From Bacteroidales bacterium (GTDB lineage: Bacteria; Bacteroidota; Bacteroidia; Bacteroidales; F082), in assembly GCA_017548125.1 (NCBI GenBank), contig JAFYNK010000087.1:39069-103068 (forward strand): a DNA stretch of 64,000 nucleotides, given 5' to 3'. Numbering within the stretch: position 1 is the first letter of the stretch; the number at the start of each line of letters is the position of its first letter. The translations under genes and the position numbers were made by a program. Below are positions 22,729 through 32,835 of this stretch, piece after piece. The notes under the pieces are model-generated. The model was given only the letters and a program-made list of their open reading frames with translations. It was not told where the DNA came from and ran no database searches.

Positions 22729-24216
22729 ATGAAAAACAAAACTAAATTCTCAATCGTGACCTTGAGCGTGTTATTCGCAGCATTTGGTCTAATGACAATC
22801 AAGCTTTATTTTTCTCAACAGGAGATAGAGAAATCGTTGGCTGATGCAGAGTTACGACAAACTTCAACAAACGAAGAGCCGACACCTATTTTAAGGACTT
22901 CCTTTATGTCAAATGACGAAGGCGAAAGTTTCGTCAACGCAGCGGAAAATACGGTCAACACCGTTGTACACATCAAAACGGAAATTGTCTCAAAAGGCAA
23001 CAGCTATTATGATTTCTTCGGTTCATTGCTTGAACAACTATATGGTGGACAGATGCAAGTTCCTAATAATGTTTCTGTTGGATATGGATCTGGTGTTGTT
23101 ATTTCTCCTGACGGTTATATAGTTACAAATAACCACGTTGTTGAGGGTGCAAGTAAAATTGAAGTGACTTTCAATGATAAACATAAGAGAACTGCAACGA
23201 TAATTGGTAACGACCCAAGCACTGATTTGGCTTTGATTAAGGTAGATGCCAAAGACTTGGAATATCTAACTTTCGCTGATTCTGACAAGGTCAGGGTGGG
23301 AGAGTGGGTGCTCGCTGTCGGCAATCCGTTCAATTTGACATCAACGGTCACAGCTGGTATAGTAAGCGCTAAAGCTCGTAACATCAATATCTTAGGCGAT
23401 GGCAGCACAATAGAGTCGTTCATTCAGACCGATGCGGCTATCAATCCAGGAAACAGCGGCGGCGCTTTGGTTAACATGGACGGTAATCTTGTAGGTATTA
23501 ACGCAGCTATTGCCTCTCGTACTGGAAGTTATGAAGGATATTCATTCGCAATTCCATCAAATATAGTTAAAAAGGTGGTGGAGGATTTCTTGCAATATGG
23601 AGCTTTGCAAAGAGCGTATATTGGAGTTAGCATAGCTGAGATAACAGAGGAACTTGCTGAAGCAAAAGGCATTGAAGTGACATCGGGAGTTTATGTGATT
23701 GATGTACATGAAAACGGAGGAGCAAAGTCGGCTGGCATCAAGAAAGATGACATCATATTAAGTATCAACAATATCACGGTAAATTCCAACTCTCAGCTAA
23801 TTGGTGTCGTAAGTCAATATCGACCTGGTGATAAAGTGAATGTCAAGATAAAACGTAATGGCAATATCATTATAAAAGAACTGACGCTCAAGAATTTGGA
23901 GGGAACAGAGGAGATGCACGGCGACACAGATGCTTTCTATAATGAAGTATTGGGAATTAAGGCTCAGGCGTTGTCATCTTCATTGAAAAGCGAACTCGGA
24001 ATAAACTACGGATTGAAGATAGTTGAAGTGAAAGACGGTATTTTCAAACAAAAAGGAATAACGGACGACTTTATAATTTTATCTGTAAATTATCAGAAAG
24101 TAAGCTCGGAAAATGACCTCAGAAAAGCTTTAAGCAATGACAGAAATGGCAAGATTCGTATCGAAGGCATCAATTCTACAGGAACTTATAATATCACATT
24201 CGAGTTTTATAGATAA
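22729..24216 (+). CDS. HtrA/DegP-family serine protease
   Basis: 495 residues. An N-terminal signal/anchor segment (FSIVTLSVLFAAFGLMTIKL) leads to the trypsin-like domain: GSGVVISPDGYIVTNNHVV with H136, NDPSTDLALIKVD with D166, and NPGNSGGALVNMDG with S243. Two PDZ domains follow (about 285-385 and 405-495; RAYIGVSIAEITEELAEAKG, IILSINNITVNSNSQLIG). Members degrade and chaperone damaged envelope proteins in the periplasm. It is a single gene, followed by a strong hairpin. Confidence 0.96.
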   Translation: MKNKTKFSIVTLSVLFAAFGLMTIKLYFSQQEIEKSLADAELRQTSTNEEPTPILRTSFMSNDEGESFVNAAENTVNTVVHIKTEIVSKGNSYYDFFGSLLEQLYGGQMQVPNNVSVGYGSGVVISPDGYIVTNNHVVEGASKIEVTFNDKHKRTATIIGNDPSTDLALIKVDAKDLEYLTFADSDKVRVGEWVLAVGNPFNLTSTVTAGIVSAKARNINILGDGSTIESFIQTDAAINPGNSGGALVNMDGNLVGINAAIASRTGSYEGYSFAIPSNIVKKVVEDFLQYGALQRAYIGVSIAEITEELAEAKGIEVTSGVYVIDVHENGGAKSAGIKKDDIILSINNITVNSNSQLIGVVSQYRPGDKVNVKIKRNGNIIIKELTLKNLEGTEEMHGDTDAFYNEVLGIKAQALSSSLKSELGINYGLKIVEVKDGIFKQKGITDDFIILSVNYQKVSSENDLRKALSNDRNGKIRIEGINSTGTYNITFEFYR

Positions 24217-24228
24217 TTTTTGAGCTAA

Positions 24229-24271
24229 GAACCATTGAGCTAAGAACTTTGGTTCAATGGCTCAATGGTTC
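24229..24271. terminator. Hairpin terminator after htrA
   Basis: GAACCATTGAGC (24229-24240) and GCTCAATGGTTC (24260-24271) form a perfect 12-bp stem made of low-complexity words. Confidence 0.75.
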
Positions 24272-24340
24272 AAAGTAAAAAAATGCAATTCAATAAAACA
24301 TTTCTGTAACAACATTGTTTAGATAGCAGTAATAAGAAAT

Positions 24341-25207
24341 ATGAGGCAATTAAAAATTTCAAAATCAATTACCAATCGAGAGCTGGCGTCGCTCGACAAA
24401 TATCTTGCAGACATTGCAAGAGAAGATTTGATTTCTCCTGAGGAGGAAGTTGTGCTTGCCCAGAAGATAAAGGCTGGCGACGAGCAGGCGCTCGAGAGAT
24501 TGGTCAGAGCGAATCTGAGATTCGTCGTTTCCGTAGCGAAACAATATCAGAATCAGGGGATAAGTCTTCCTGATCTGATTAACGAAGGAAATGTGGGACT
24601 GATAAAGGCTGCGCAGCGTTTTGATGAGACAAAAGGCTTTAAATTCATATCATACGCCGTGTGGTGGATACGTCAGTCAATCTTACAGGCTGTTGCAGAA
24701 CAGTCGAGGATGGTGCGACTCCCTTTAAACCAAGTAGGTTCTTTGTCAAAGATTAAAAAGACTTCTTCACGTCTAGAACAGCTGTACCATCGACAGCCTA
24801 CTATAAAGGAAATAGCCGAGGAACTCGACCTTCCTGAACATAAAGTGATTGCGGCGTTACGCATGAATACCAAGGAAGTGTCGATGGACGCTCCTGTTGG
24901 AGAAGACGATGATATGTCGTTGATTGACACTATTATACCAGAAGGAGCAAAGTCGGCCGACTATAACATTGTCCGTAAACTCGACAATGCCGAGATTCAT
25001 CGTTCAATGTCTATATTGACAGATAAAGAACGTGAGATAATAAATCTCTATTTTGGCATCGACGCTTCGCACAGCTACACTCTTGAAGAGATAGCCTACA
25101 GGCTGGACCTTACAAGAGAACGCGTCAGACAGATTAAAGACAAGGCTCTTAAAAAGTTGAAGCAAAACCCAAGCAAGAGCCTGCTTAAGATGTATATGGA
25201 TTGTTAA
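24341..25207 (+). CDS. rpoD: Primary sigma factor RpoD, short Bacteroidetes type
   Basis: 288 residues and no region 1.1, typical for Bacteroidetes. Region 1.2 is LDKYLADIAREDLISPEEE; region 2 is NLRFVVSVAKQYQNQG, LPDLINEGNVGLIKAAQRFD and KFISYAVWWIRQSI; region 3 is MVRLPLNQV; region 4 is YTLEEIAYRLDLTRERVRQI. It directs RNA polymerase to the TAnnTTTG promoters seen through this window. It is framed by the htrA hairpin upstream and a strong hairpin terminator. Confidence 0.96.
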   Translation: MRQLKISKSITNRELASLDKYLADIAREDLISPEEEVVLAQKIKAGDEQALERLVRANLRFVVSVAKQYQNQGISLPDLINEGNVGLIKAAQRFDETKGFKFISYAVWWIRQSILQAVAEQSRMVRLPLNQVGSLSKIKKTSSRLEQLYHRQPTIKEIAEELDLPEHKVIAALRMNTKEVSMDAPVGEDDDMSLIDTIIPEGAKSADYNIVRKLDNAEIHRSMSILTDKEREIINLYFGIDASHSYTLEEIAYRLDLTRERVRQIKDKALKKLKQNPSKSLLKMYMDC

Positions 25208-25258
25208 GACAAAAGGCAAATGGCGAAAGGTATAGTTTTCGCCATTTGCCCTTTGTCT
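25207..25258. terminator. Hairpin terminator after rpoD
   Basis: AGACAAAAGGCAAATGGCGA and TCGCCATTTGCCCTTTGTCT are almost perfect complements around a short loop. It overlaps the last base of the rpoD stop. Confidence 0.8.
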
Positions 25259-25327
25259 CTAGTCATTTGTTTTTAAACACTCTTATATCCTCTAAACCCT
25301 TTCAGCCCTCTAAAAAATAAATATTAA

Positions 25328-27037
<1,710 letters not shown>

Positions 27038-27104
27038 TCAATAAAACGTCAAATTTTATCATTGAAAAAACAAGTGCAAAGTAATGTAAATACCTTATTT
27101 ATGT

Positions 27105-27112
27105 TACTTTTG
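27105..27112 (+). promoter_or_regulatory. -7 promoter box of yidC
   Basis: TACTTTTG lies 26 bp before the ATG and matches TAnnTTTG. Confidence 0.6.
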
Positions 27113-27138
27113 CACGTTAAATAAATAAGCTTAAATAT

Positions 27139-29061
27139 ATGGATAAAAATTCTCTTATTGGTATCATCTTGATATTAGGTGTGTTGATTGGTTGGTCAGT
27201 ATGGATGACACCATCAAAAGAAGAAATTGCACAGCAACGTCACATTCAGGACTCTATAAACAGAGTCAAGAGAGAACGTTTCGTGAAAGACTCTATCAGC
27301 ATGGCAGAAGCTATGACTGCAATGAACCAAACAACGGAAAAGACAGATGATGGTTCATATTCAGAACGTTACACACAATACGGCTCTTTTGCAAAAGCAT
27401 CACAAGGCGAAGAAAAAACATGGGTTCTCGAAAATGAATTGCTTAAAGTTGACCTCTCATCACGTGGAGCTTACGTTAAAACAATAGAACTCAAAGACTA
27501 TAAAACATACGACTCACTTCCACTCATAGGATTTGATGAAGAAACCTCAAAATTCAACCTTGAATTCATAGCCGACGGCAAAGGCATCAACTCATACGAC
27601 CTTTATTTCGAGCCATATATCAATGGCAACAAATATGAAGGTGACGAAACAATCAATGTTGGAAGCAAAGACTCATTAGTATTTTCATTGCGTGCTTATA
27701 CAGCTGACAATGAAGGTAATATGAGTATGGATAAATACTTGGAATTCCGTTATACAATGTACAAAGACCAATATATGGTCGGTTTTGACATCGTTACCAA
27801 TAATCTCAAAGGCATCATTCCAGCAAACACACGTTTCATGACAATGGATTGGGCTGTCGATGTTCTTAAACAAGAAAAGGCAAGCGACCGCTTGAATTTC
27901 GAGACTATATATTACATGTATGCCAACAACGATGTTGAAGCTCTTTCAAAGACAGAAGTCGCTAATGAAGAAAAAGAATTGCGTTCAGGCGTGAAATGGA
28001 TTTCTTTCAAACAGAAATTCTTCAGCTATGCACTTATCTCTAAAGATAGCTTCAACGACGCATTCGTAGAGTTACATACTAAATCAAGACCTTCTAACTC
28101 ACGTTATCAAAAATCAATGAGTACAGTTATCGACGTTCCTTTCGATGGCTTGAATGAAGATAATAAAATAGAAATGTCATATTATTTCGGACCTAACAAC
28201 TTTAAGGTGATGAAACAATATGGCATAGGCCTTGAAGATCAAATACCTCTCGGTGGCAAGCTGATCTCATGGATCAACAAATACATCGTTATCAACGTGT
28301 TTGATTGGTTAGGACATTATGGTTGGAGCTATGGCGTTGTAATTCTTGTATTGACACTTATCATCAAAATATGTTTGATGCCTATCGCTTTCAAATCTTA
28401 TATGTCAACAGCTAAGATGCGTGTCTTGAAACCTGAAATTGACGCTATCAATGAGAGATATCCTAAGCAAGAAGACGCCATGAAAAAACAACAGGCTGTC
28501 ATGGATTTGTACAAAAAAGCTGGCGCAAGTCCAATGTCAGGTTGTCTCCCGATGTTATTGCAATTCCCAATATTGATTGCTATCTTCCGTTTCTTCCCAT
28601 CAAGTATTGAATTGCGTCAACAGTCATTCTTGTGGGCAGACGACTTGTCAACATACGACAGCATTTTGGACTTGCCTTTCAACATTCCATTCTATGGTGA
28701 TCACGTAAGTTTGTTCACATTATTAATGACAGCATCAACATTGCTTTATACATATATAAATAATAAGCAAATGCAACAGGCACAAGGCAATCAAGCTATG
28801 CCAGGAATGAAAATGATGATGTATCTCATGCCAATTATGTTCCTCGGAATCTTCAATAGCTATTCAGCTGGTTTGAGCTACTATTATCTCTTAGTTAACT
28901 TGTTCACATTCTTACAAATGTATATCTTCAAGGTTTGCATCAACGAAGACAGACTCCGCAAGCAAATTGAATTGGCTAAGAAGAAACCTGTAAAGAAATC
29001 CAATTTCCAAAAGAGATTGGAAGAAATGCAGAAACAGCAGCAACAACAAATGAGAAGATAA
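27139..29061 (+). CDS. yidC: Membrane protein insertase YidC
   Basis: 640 residues. The first membrane segment is SLIGIILILGVLIGWSVW, followed by the large periplasmic beta domain (about 75-370; WVLENELLKVDLSSRGAYVK). The C-terminal conserved core begins WLGHYGWSYGVVILVLTLII and includes PIAFKSYMSTAKMRVLKPEI, KKAGASPMSGCLPMLLQFPI and GLSYYYLLVNLFTFLQMYIF. A basic tail and polyglutamine end the protein. YidC inserts and folds inner-membrane proteins, alone or with SecYEG. The 3' side is a word-repeat hairpin. Confidence 0.97.
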   Translation: MDKNSLIGIILILGVLIGWSVWMTPSKEEIAQQRHIQDSINRVKRERFVKDSISMAEAMTAMNQTTEKTDDGSYSERYTQYGSFAKASQGEEKTWVLENELLKVDLSSRGAYVKTIELKDYKTYDSLPLIGFDEETSKFNLEFIADGKGINSYDLYFEPYINGNKYEGDETINVGSKDSLVFSLRAYTADNEGNMSMDKYLEFRYTMYKDQYMVGFDIVTNNLKGIIPANTRFMTMDWAVDVLKQEKASDRLNFETIYYMYANNDVEALSKTEVANEEKELRSGVKWISFKQKFFSYALISKDSFNDAFVELHTKSRPSNSRYQKSMSTVIDVPFDGLNEDNKIEMSYYFGPNNFKVMKQYGIGLEDQIPLGGKLISWINKYIVINVFDWLGHYGWSYGVVILVLTLIIKICLMPIAFKSYMSTAKMRVLKPEIDAINERYPKQEDAMKKQQAVMDLYKKAGASPMSGCLPMLLQFPILIAIFRFFPSSIELRQQSFLWADDLSTYDSILDLPFNIPFYGDHVSLFTLLMTASTLLYTYINNKQMQQAQGNQAMPGMKMMMYLMPIMFLGIFNSYSAGLSYYYLLVNLFTFLQMYIFKVCINEDRLRKQIELAKKKPVKKSNFQKRLEEMQKQQQQQMRR

Positions 29062-29064
29062 ATA

Positions 29065-29145
29065 AAGACTACAAGACTACAAGACAACAAGACAACAAGT
29101 GCATTTAGTCTTTTAGTCTTTTAGTCTTGTTGACTTGTTGTCTTT
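29065..29145. repeat. Word repeat hairpin (GACTACAAGAC type)
   Basis: ACTACAAGACTACAAGACAA is followed by AGTCTTTTAGTCTTGTTGAC and TTGTTGTCTT. The two halves are complementary and can fold as a terminator for yidC. The same words recur at 17757, 18965, 30597 and 35757. Confidence 0.7.
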
Positions 29146-29195
29146 ATAAAACCAAATCATTTCTTAAACGTTTTAATATATTGAGATACGACAAT

Positions 29196-30257
29196 ATGTT
29201 AAAACGTTTTTTTATATTGATAATCATAATTTCTTCATGTTTCTCGCTTCGGGCGGAAGGCGAGGAGTTGTCTGTTGGTGTGACCAATAGTCCTCCTTTT
29301 ATAATTATCGAAGATGACGAGATAACAGGACTTACCATCGATTTGTGGAGTGTGATTTCTGATTCAATGAATATTGACTATCATTTTGTTCAGAATGATT
29401 TTAACGATGTGATGACAAATATCTATGAAGGCGAAGTCAATATTTCTATTGCCCCGATGGCGATAAATTCGTCGCATGCCGACAGCACTTTTTTCTCGCA
29501 ACCGTTTTATATCACGTCGATGTGCGTCGCTGTTGAGAACCACTATGAATCAGGATTTGTGACGATAGTGAAGAATCTCTTTTCTCTTTCTTTTTTAAAG
29601 ACAATCGGACTATTGCTGTTCATCAACTTATGTATTGGAATCTTGATATGGATTGCAGAAAGAAAAAAGAATCCTGCTTTTTCCGATAAAATGCTTAGCG
29701 GAATCGTAGATGGATTCTGGTGGTCGTGGGTGACGATGACGACGGTAGGTTACGGCGACAAATCGCCTTTAAGCAAAAACGGCAAGATATTAGGAACCAT
29801 CTGGATGCTCGTTGCCATTCTCATAATAAGCGGTTTCACGGCGACAATTTCTTCAGAATTAACAACGAAAAGACTGCAAAACAACGTCACCAACATCCAT
29901 GACTTACATAAGATGAAAGTCGGATGCCTTGAAGGAAGAAATACAGCTATATATCTGGATTATAAACATATAAAGCATAAACAATATGATTCTTTTGATG
30001 CAGCGTTTGAAGCTTTAGAGAAAGGAGAGATAAACGCCTTGGTTGACGACGGTGCTACTTTAAGCTATTATTTCAAGAAGAAGGAAAAAGACATGAGCAA
30101 GAATGTCACGTTGATAGAGCTGCCTAATAACAAGGAATATTACTGTTTCATGTCGTCGCAGCCTTATCTTGTGAATAGGATAAATCCGTATCTGCTTGGC
30201 TTTCTGGAGTCGGAGCAATGGAACAGGCTGCTGAGAAAATATGGACTTTCGGAGTAA
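29196..30257 (+). CDS. Ionotropic glutamate receptor-like potassium channel (GluR0 type)
   Basis: 353 residues from the ATG at 29196, which directly precedes a signal peptide (MLKRFFILIIIISSCFSLRA); an ATG 23 codons upstream is less likely. A periplasmic ligand-binding lobe 1 (LSVGVTNSPPFIIIEDDEIT) is followed by a membrane segment (TIGLLLFINLCIGILIWIAE), a pore loop with K+-selective filter TTVGYGD (residues 182-188), another membrane segment (ILGTIWMLVAILIISGFTAT), and lobe 2 (VGCLEGRNTAIYLDYKHIK). The architecture S1-M1-P-M2-S2 matches the prokaryotic GluR0 channels. The ligand may be an amino acid. There is no recognised partner gene. Confidence 0.88.
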   Translation: MLKRFFILIIIISSCFSLRAEGEELSVGVTNSPPFIIIEDDEITGLTIDLWSVISDSMNIDYHFVQNDFNDVMTNIYEGEVNISIAPMAINSSHADSTFFSQPFYITSMCVAVENHYESGFVTIVKNLFSLSFLKTIGLLLFINLCIGILIWIAERKKNPAFSDKMLSGIVDGFWWSWVTMTTVGYGDKSPLSKNGKILGTIWMLVAILIISGFTATISSELTTKRLQNNVTNIHDLHKMKVGCLEGRNTAIYLDYKHIKHKQYDSFDAAFEALEKGEINALVDDGATLSYYFKKKEKDMSKNVTLIELPNNKEYYCFMSSQPYLVNRINPYLLGFLESEQWNRLLRKYGLSE

Positions 30258-30341
30258 AAAGTCACCAAGACGCTAAAGCTCTGAGACAGCGAGTGGAGAT
30301 GTAATAATTGTCAATGGACAACATATTTGGGGTATATGGTG

Positions 30342-30395
30342 CCTGAGCTTGTCGAAGGCATGAACTCGTCACTTTGACAGGCTCAGCGACCGAAT
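30342..30395. repeat. Dispersed hairpin repeat, family B, copy 2
   Basis: GCCTGAGCTTGTCGAAGGC and ACTTTGACAGGCTCAGCGAC are imperfect complementary arms of the family B hairpin. Confidence 0.7.
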
Positions 30396-30400
30396 GAGCC

Positions 30401-30612
30401 CTGAAAGGGCGAAACAGATATAACGTAAGGCAACGCCTTATGGGTTACGAAAACACCAAGTGTTAAAACCCCGCCACTTCCATCGCCCAATGCGTTAGGG
30501 ATTGCAGCGGCATCCTTTTGAAGCGAAGCGGAAAAAGATATAGCGGAAAGCCCGACGGCGATAGCCGTAACGCCCAAAGAAAAGTCTATGAGTCAATAAG
30601 ACTACAAGACAA
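30401..30612. repeat. Dispersed repeat family C, copy 2 (inverted)
   Basis: Contains GGATTGCAGCGGCATCC, CGGAAAGCCCGACGGCGATA and GCCGTAACGCCC, which are the reverse complement of blocks in 2773-2930. It also includes a GGCAACGCCTTATGGGTTAC block absent from copy 1. The whole 30258-30676 gap is repeats; no gene was recognised. Confidence 0.75.
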
Positions 30613-30676
30613 CGAGACTTGGGATTTAAGGGTGTCGGGAATTGGAAATTTTTAGATGAAAAATGTTAAATACTAA

Positions 30677-30706
30677 TTGCCAATTGTTAATTTTATATTA
30701 TCTTTG
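30677..30706 (+). promoter_or_regulatory. Promoter of structured RNA 2
   Basis: TTG (30677-30679), 19 bp, then TATCTTTG (30699-30706): a full match to TTG-N19..21-TAnnTTTG. Confidence 0.7.
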
Positions 30707-30712
30707 CCAATA

Positions 30713-30941
30713 ATCAAAAAAATAAAAAATATAGAAAGGAAAATATAATCAACATATTATAAAATAGAGCTTAAGGCTCTTGTTCTCTACTCATAAAATC
30801 TGGTAAATTTTAAAGCAAGGAGGATAAGAGATCAAGTTGTTTACGTCAAACGGCGTGAATTGATCGTGCTTATTTAGTTGCTGCGGTTTTACCAGAACCC
30901 TATGAGTCTATTTAGGCAGTTGAAGCGGTTCACGCTTTTTT
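30713..30941 (+). ncRNA. Structured RNA 2, upstream of HTH copy 2
   Basis: After a TATCTTTG promoter and about 75 nt of AT-rich leader come a hairpin (AGAGC/GCTCT, 30766-30780), stem P1 (ACTCATA 30789-30795 with TATGAGT 30901-30907) and stem P2 (TCTGGTAAA 30799-30807 with TTTACCAGA 30888-30896). An upper stem follows (GATAAG 30823-30828 with CTTATT 30869-30874; GATCAA 30830-30835 with TTGATC 30860-30865), then an apical ACG/CGT loop and a terminator (AAGCG/CGCTT plus U-run). Aligned with the RNA at 4675-4905, P1 and P2 differ by compensatory pairs while CTC.TAAAA.CTG, AAATTTTA and AAGCA are conserved. The RNA could act alone or as a leader for the HTH gene. Confidence 0.7.
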
Positions 30942-30942
30942 C
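30923..30942 (+). terminator. Terminator of structured RNA 2
   Basis: AAGCG (30923-30927) and CGCTT (30933-30937) form a short stem followed by U residues. The stem is weak, so read-through to the HTH gene is plausible. The 3' end GTTCAxGCTTTTTT is shared with structured RNA 1. Confidence 0.55.
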
Positions 30943-31236
30943 ATGCTTATGAGCAAGAGTTTGAGCGTAAAACGTAATTCTATGGACAGCAGACGACAAT
31001 ATCAGGAAAATGAATTGCATATCGGCAATCTGATAAAAAGCGAATTGGTAAGGCAGGGCAGGAGTATCACTTGGCTGTCGTCGCAGGTGAATTGCACAAG
31101 AGAGAATTTGTATAAGGTATTCCGTCGATCATGGATTTATACTGACTTGCTGTTTGAAATAAGCGAGGCCTTAAACCACGATTTTTTCAAAGACTGTTCG
31201 GATTATCATAAAAGTCGTAAGGAAACAAAAATATAA
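30943..31236 (+). CDS. Small XRE-like HTH protein, copy 2
   Basis: 97 residues from the first ATG, but the start is uncertain: that ATG abuts the terminator U-run, and ATGs at 30949 and 30982 are also in frame. The core HIGNLIKSELVRQGRSITWL, SSQVNCTRENLYKVF and YTDLLFEISEALNHDFFKDC is a helix-turn-helix of the short Bacteroidetes XRE-like type and is paralogous to the protein at 4419-4643. It is predicted to bind DNA. It follows structured RNA 2 directly and is followed by a good terminator. Confidence 0.8.
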   Translation: MLMSKSLSVKRNSMDSRRQYQENELHIGNLIKSELVRQGRSITWLSSQVNCTRENLYKVFRRSWIYTDLLFEISEALNHDFFKDCSDYHKSRKETKI

Positions 31237-31269
31237 ATATCTTGAATTTAATATAATTTTAAAATGATG

Positions 31270-31297
31270 AAGGTCGCCTGCTAAAACAGACGACCTT
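31270..31297 (+). terminator. Terminator after HTH copy 2
   Basis: AAGGTCG (31270-31276) pairs with CGACCTT (31291-31297), followed by T-rich sequence. Confidence 0.75.
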
Positions 31298-31428
31298 TAA
31301 ATTTGCTATAATAGACAAAAATAGTTGGTAAAATCATTATAAAACAATGTTTATCAATTGAATATATTAACTTTGATGAAAACGTTTTCATCAAATTTAT
31401 TTTTTATGTCAAAAAAGTAAACTCAAAT

Positions 31429-31640
31429 CAGCTCCGAAGGAGCGGCAGTTTCTAGGCAGGTGATGAAGCACGTAGTGCGGAATCCCTGCAAAATAAGTTT
31501 ACAAAAAAAATTAAAGCTCCGTAGGTGCGACAGATGCAATCTCTGTCGTCTTTACAGGACTAGGATTGTAATTCAATCATTTTAAGCAGGGGTTCCGTGC
31601 TACGCACTCCACCACCTGCCTAGAAACTATCGTCCCTAAT
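31429..31640. repeat. Palindromic repeat family D (about 210 bp)
   Basis: A long inverted repeat: TTTCTAGGCAGGTGATG and the following CACGTAGTGCGGAATCCCTG pair imperfectly with GCAGGGGTTCCGTGCTACGC and CCACCTGCCTAGAAA near 31586-31625. The centre contains CGACAGA/TCTGTCG. Blocks GCTCCGAAGGAGC and CGTCCCTAATGGGAC flank it. It looks like a REP- or MITE-like element without any ORF. Confidence 0.75.
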
Positions 31641-31680
31641 GGGACTTATTTTTGTTGTGAATTTTAAAATAGGAATAAAA

Positions 31681-31730
31681 AAAGACAAGTAACTTGAGCT
31701 GTTTTGGATGCCCGTTACCTGTCTTTTTTT
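31681..31730. terminator. Strong hairpin terminator
   Basis: AAAGACAAGTAAC (31681-31693) pairs with GTTACCTGTCTTT (31714-31726), followed by a T-run. It lies after the family D repeat and faces the convergent lipoprotein gene. Confidence 0.75.
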
Positions 31731-31789
31731 TCGCTCAATTACCAACTATTTTTGGCAACATTACCTTAAATTTAGAAGCTGATATAATA

Positions 31790-32802
31790 TCATTCGTCTT
31801 TGACTAAAGTGAAGTGCGCATTTATTGATTTTTGATCAATGGCAGCTCTGAGATTAAAGACTTTCTTCTGAGGCAGATATCCTGGTTTTTCACAAGATAT
31901 TTCTATCTGAACGTTTGCTGAATTGTTATAAGTAATCCTTTTATATCAAATGATTCTGTTGACTCATAAGGAGTTGTTGACTTATAGTTTTTGTTTGTGT
32001 TTTTTACATCAGGAGTAGATGAAATAACTCTCCAATAAACGTCAGCTCCAGCAGGACGAGAGGTAACTTCCCAACTTAAAATGGTATGTTCTAAAGCTGT
32101 ATTGCCATCTCCTGTAACTTGCTTGTTTTTTTCTTGTGACGGTGTGTCTGCTCTTTTTAATATATAAGCTATTCTATCCCAATCAATATCATTAAGCGCA
32201 TTTATATAAGCAGCGTTGATTACTTCTGTAGCAACATAGTAATTGTTGCCAGAAGATTGTTTAGTTTCTCTACCTACAATTTCAACGTTTGGATATACAA
32301 GCTGATTGTTATTGTCATTAATAGAAATCGTCATTGTCACAGTTCCAGACCAGCCTATGCCACTCAAATAACTGACATTATAATCTTTGATTCTTACATT
32401 AAAAAGATAGTCTGTTAAAATATCAGAATCAATAGAAAATCCCATGGTTTTCATATAACGTTTCATGCTTTCAGAAACAAAAGAGACCACATCAGGATAA
32501 GCATTAACTTCTGGTTTTAACGTTAAGTAATTGTCGTGTTTGTATAAGATGTTTTGCTTATGGCTTGCTCTTTCATCTCTTATATTAAGTCTGATGCCAT
32601 AATCCAAATTGACATATTTATTATAAGCCTGCTCTGTTAATGCAAGGTTTATAATTTGAGGTTCTATATTAGGTGTCTGAACAATGACATTAGGACTTGT
32701 AGTAGGTGTACTTTTAGGACTTGTAGTAGGTGTACTTGAACTACAAGAAACTAAATTTGCTATAGATATTACTGAGAAGATAAAAGCAATTACTTTTTTC
32801 AT
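31790..32802 (-). pseudogene. Lipoprotein gene with a 3' frameshift
   Basis: The first frame (31903-32802) encodes 299 residues: lipobox NLVSC (Cys20), a T/S/P-rich linker (TPTTSPKSTPTTSP), and a mixed domain ending in a PEGA-like part (VTSRPAGADVYWRVISSTPD). It stops soon after FDIKGL. One base added near 31932 would restore a frame continuing YNNSANVQIEISCEKPGYLP and then FNLRAAIDQKSINAHFTLVK to a TGA at 31790-31792. This continuation fits the beta-strand pattern, so a one-base deletion is likely, either real or a sequencing error. It follows another lipoprotein gene on the same strand. The function is unknown; it is probably a surface or periplasmic protein. Confidence 0.72.
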
Positions 32803-32835
32803 GATTATAATTACTTATATTATTAGCAAATGAAA

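Noticed and set aside
30258-30676. A small minus-strand protein in the family C repeat (30383-30577)
   Set aside because: It is encoded by repeat DNA, has no upstream signals and does not resemble a known protein.
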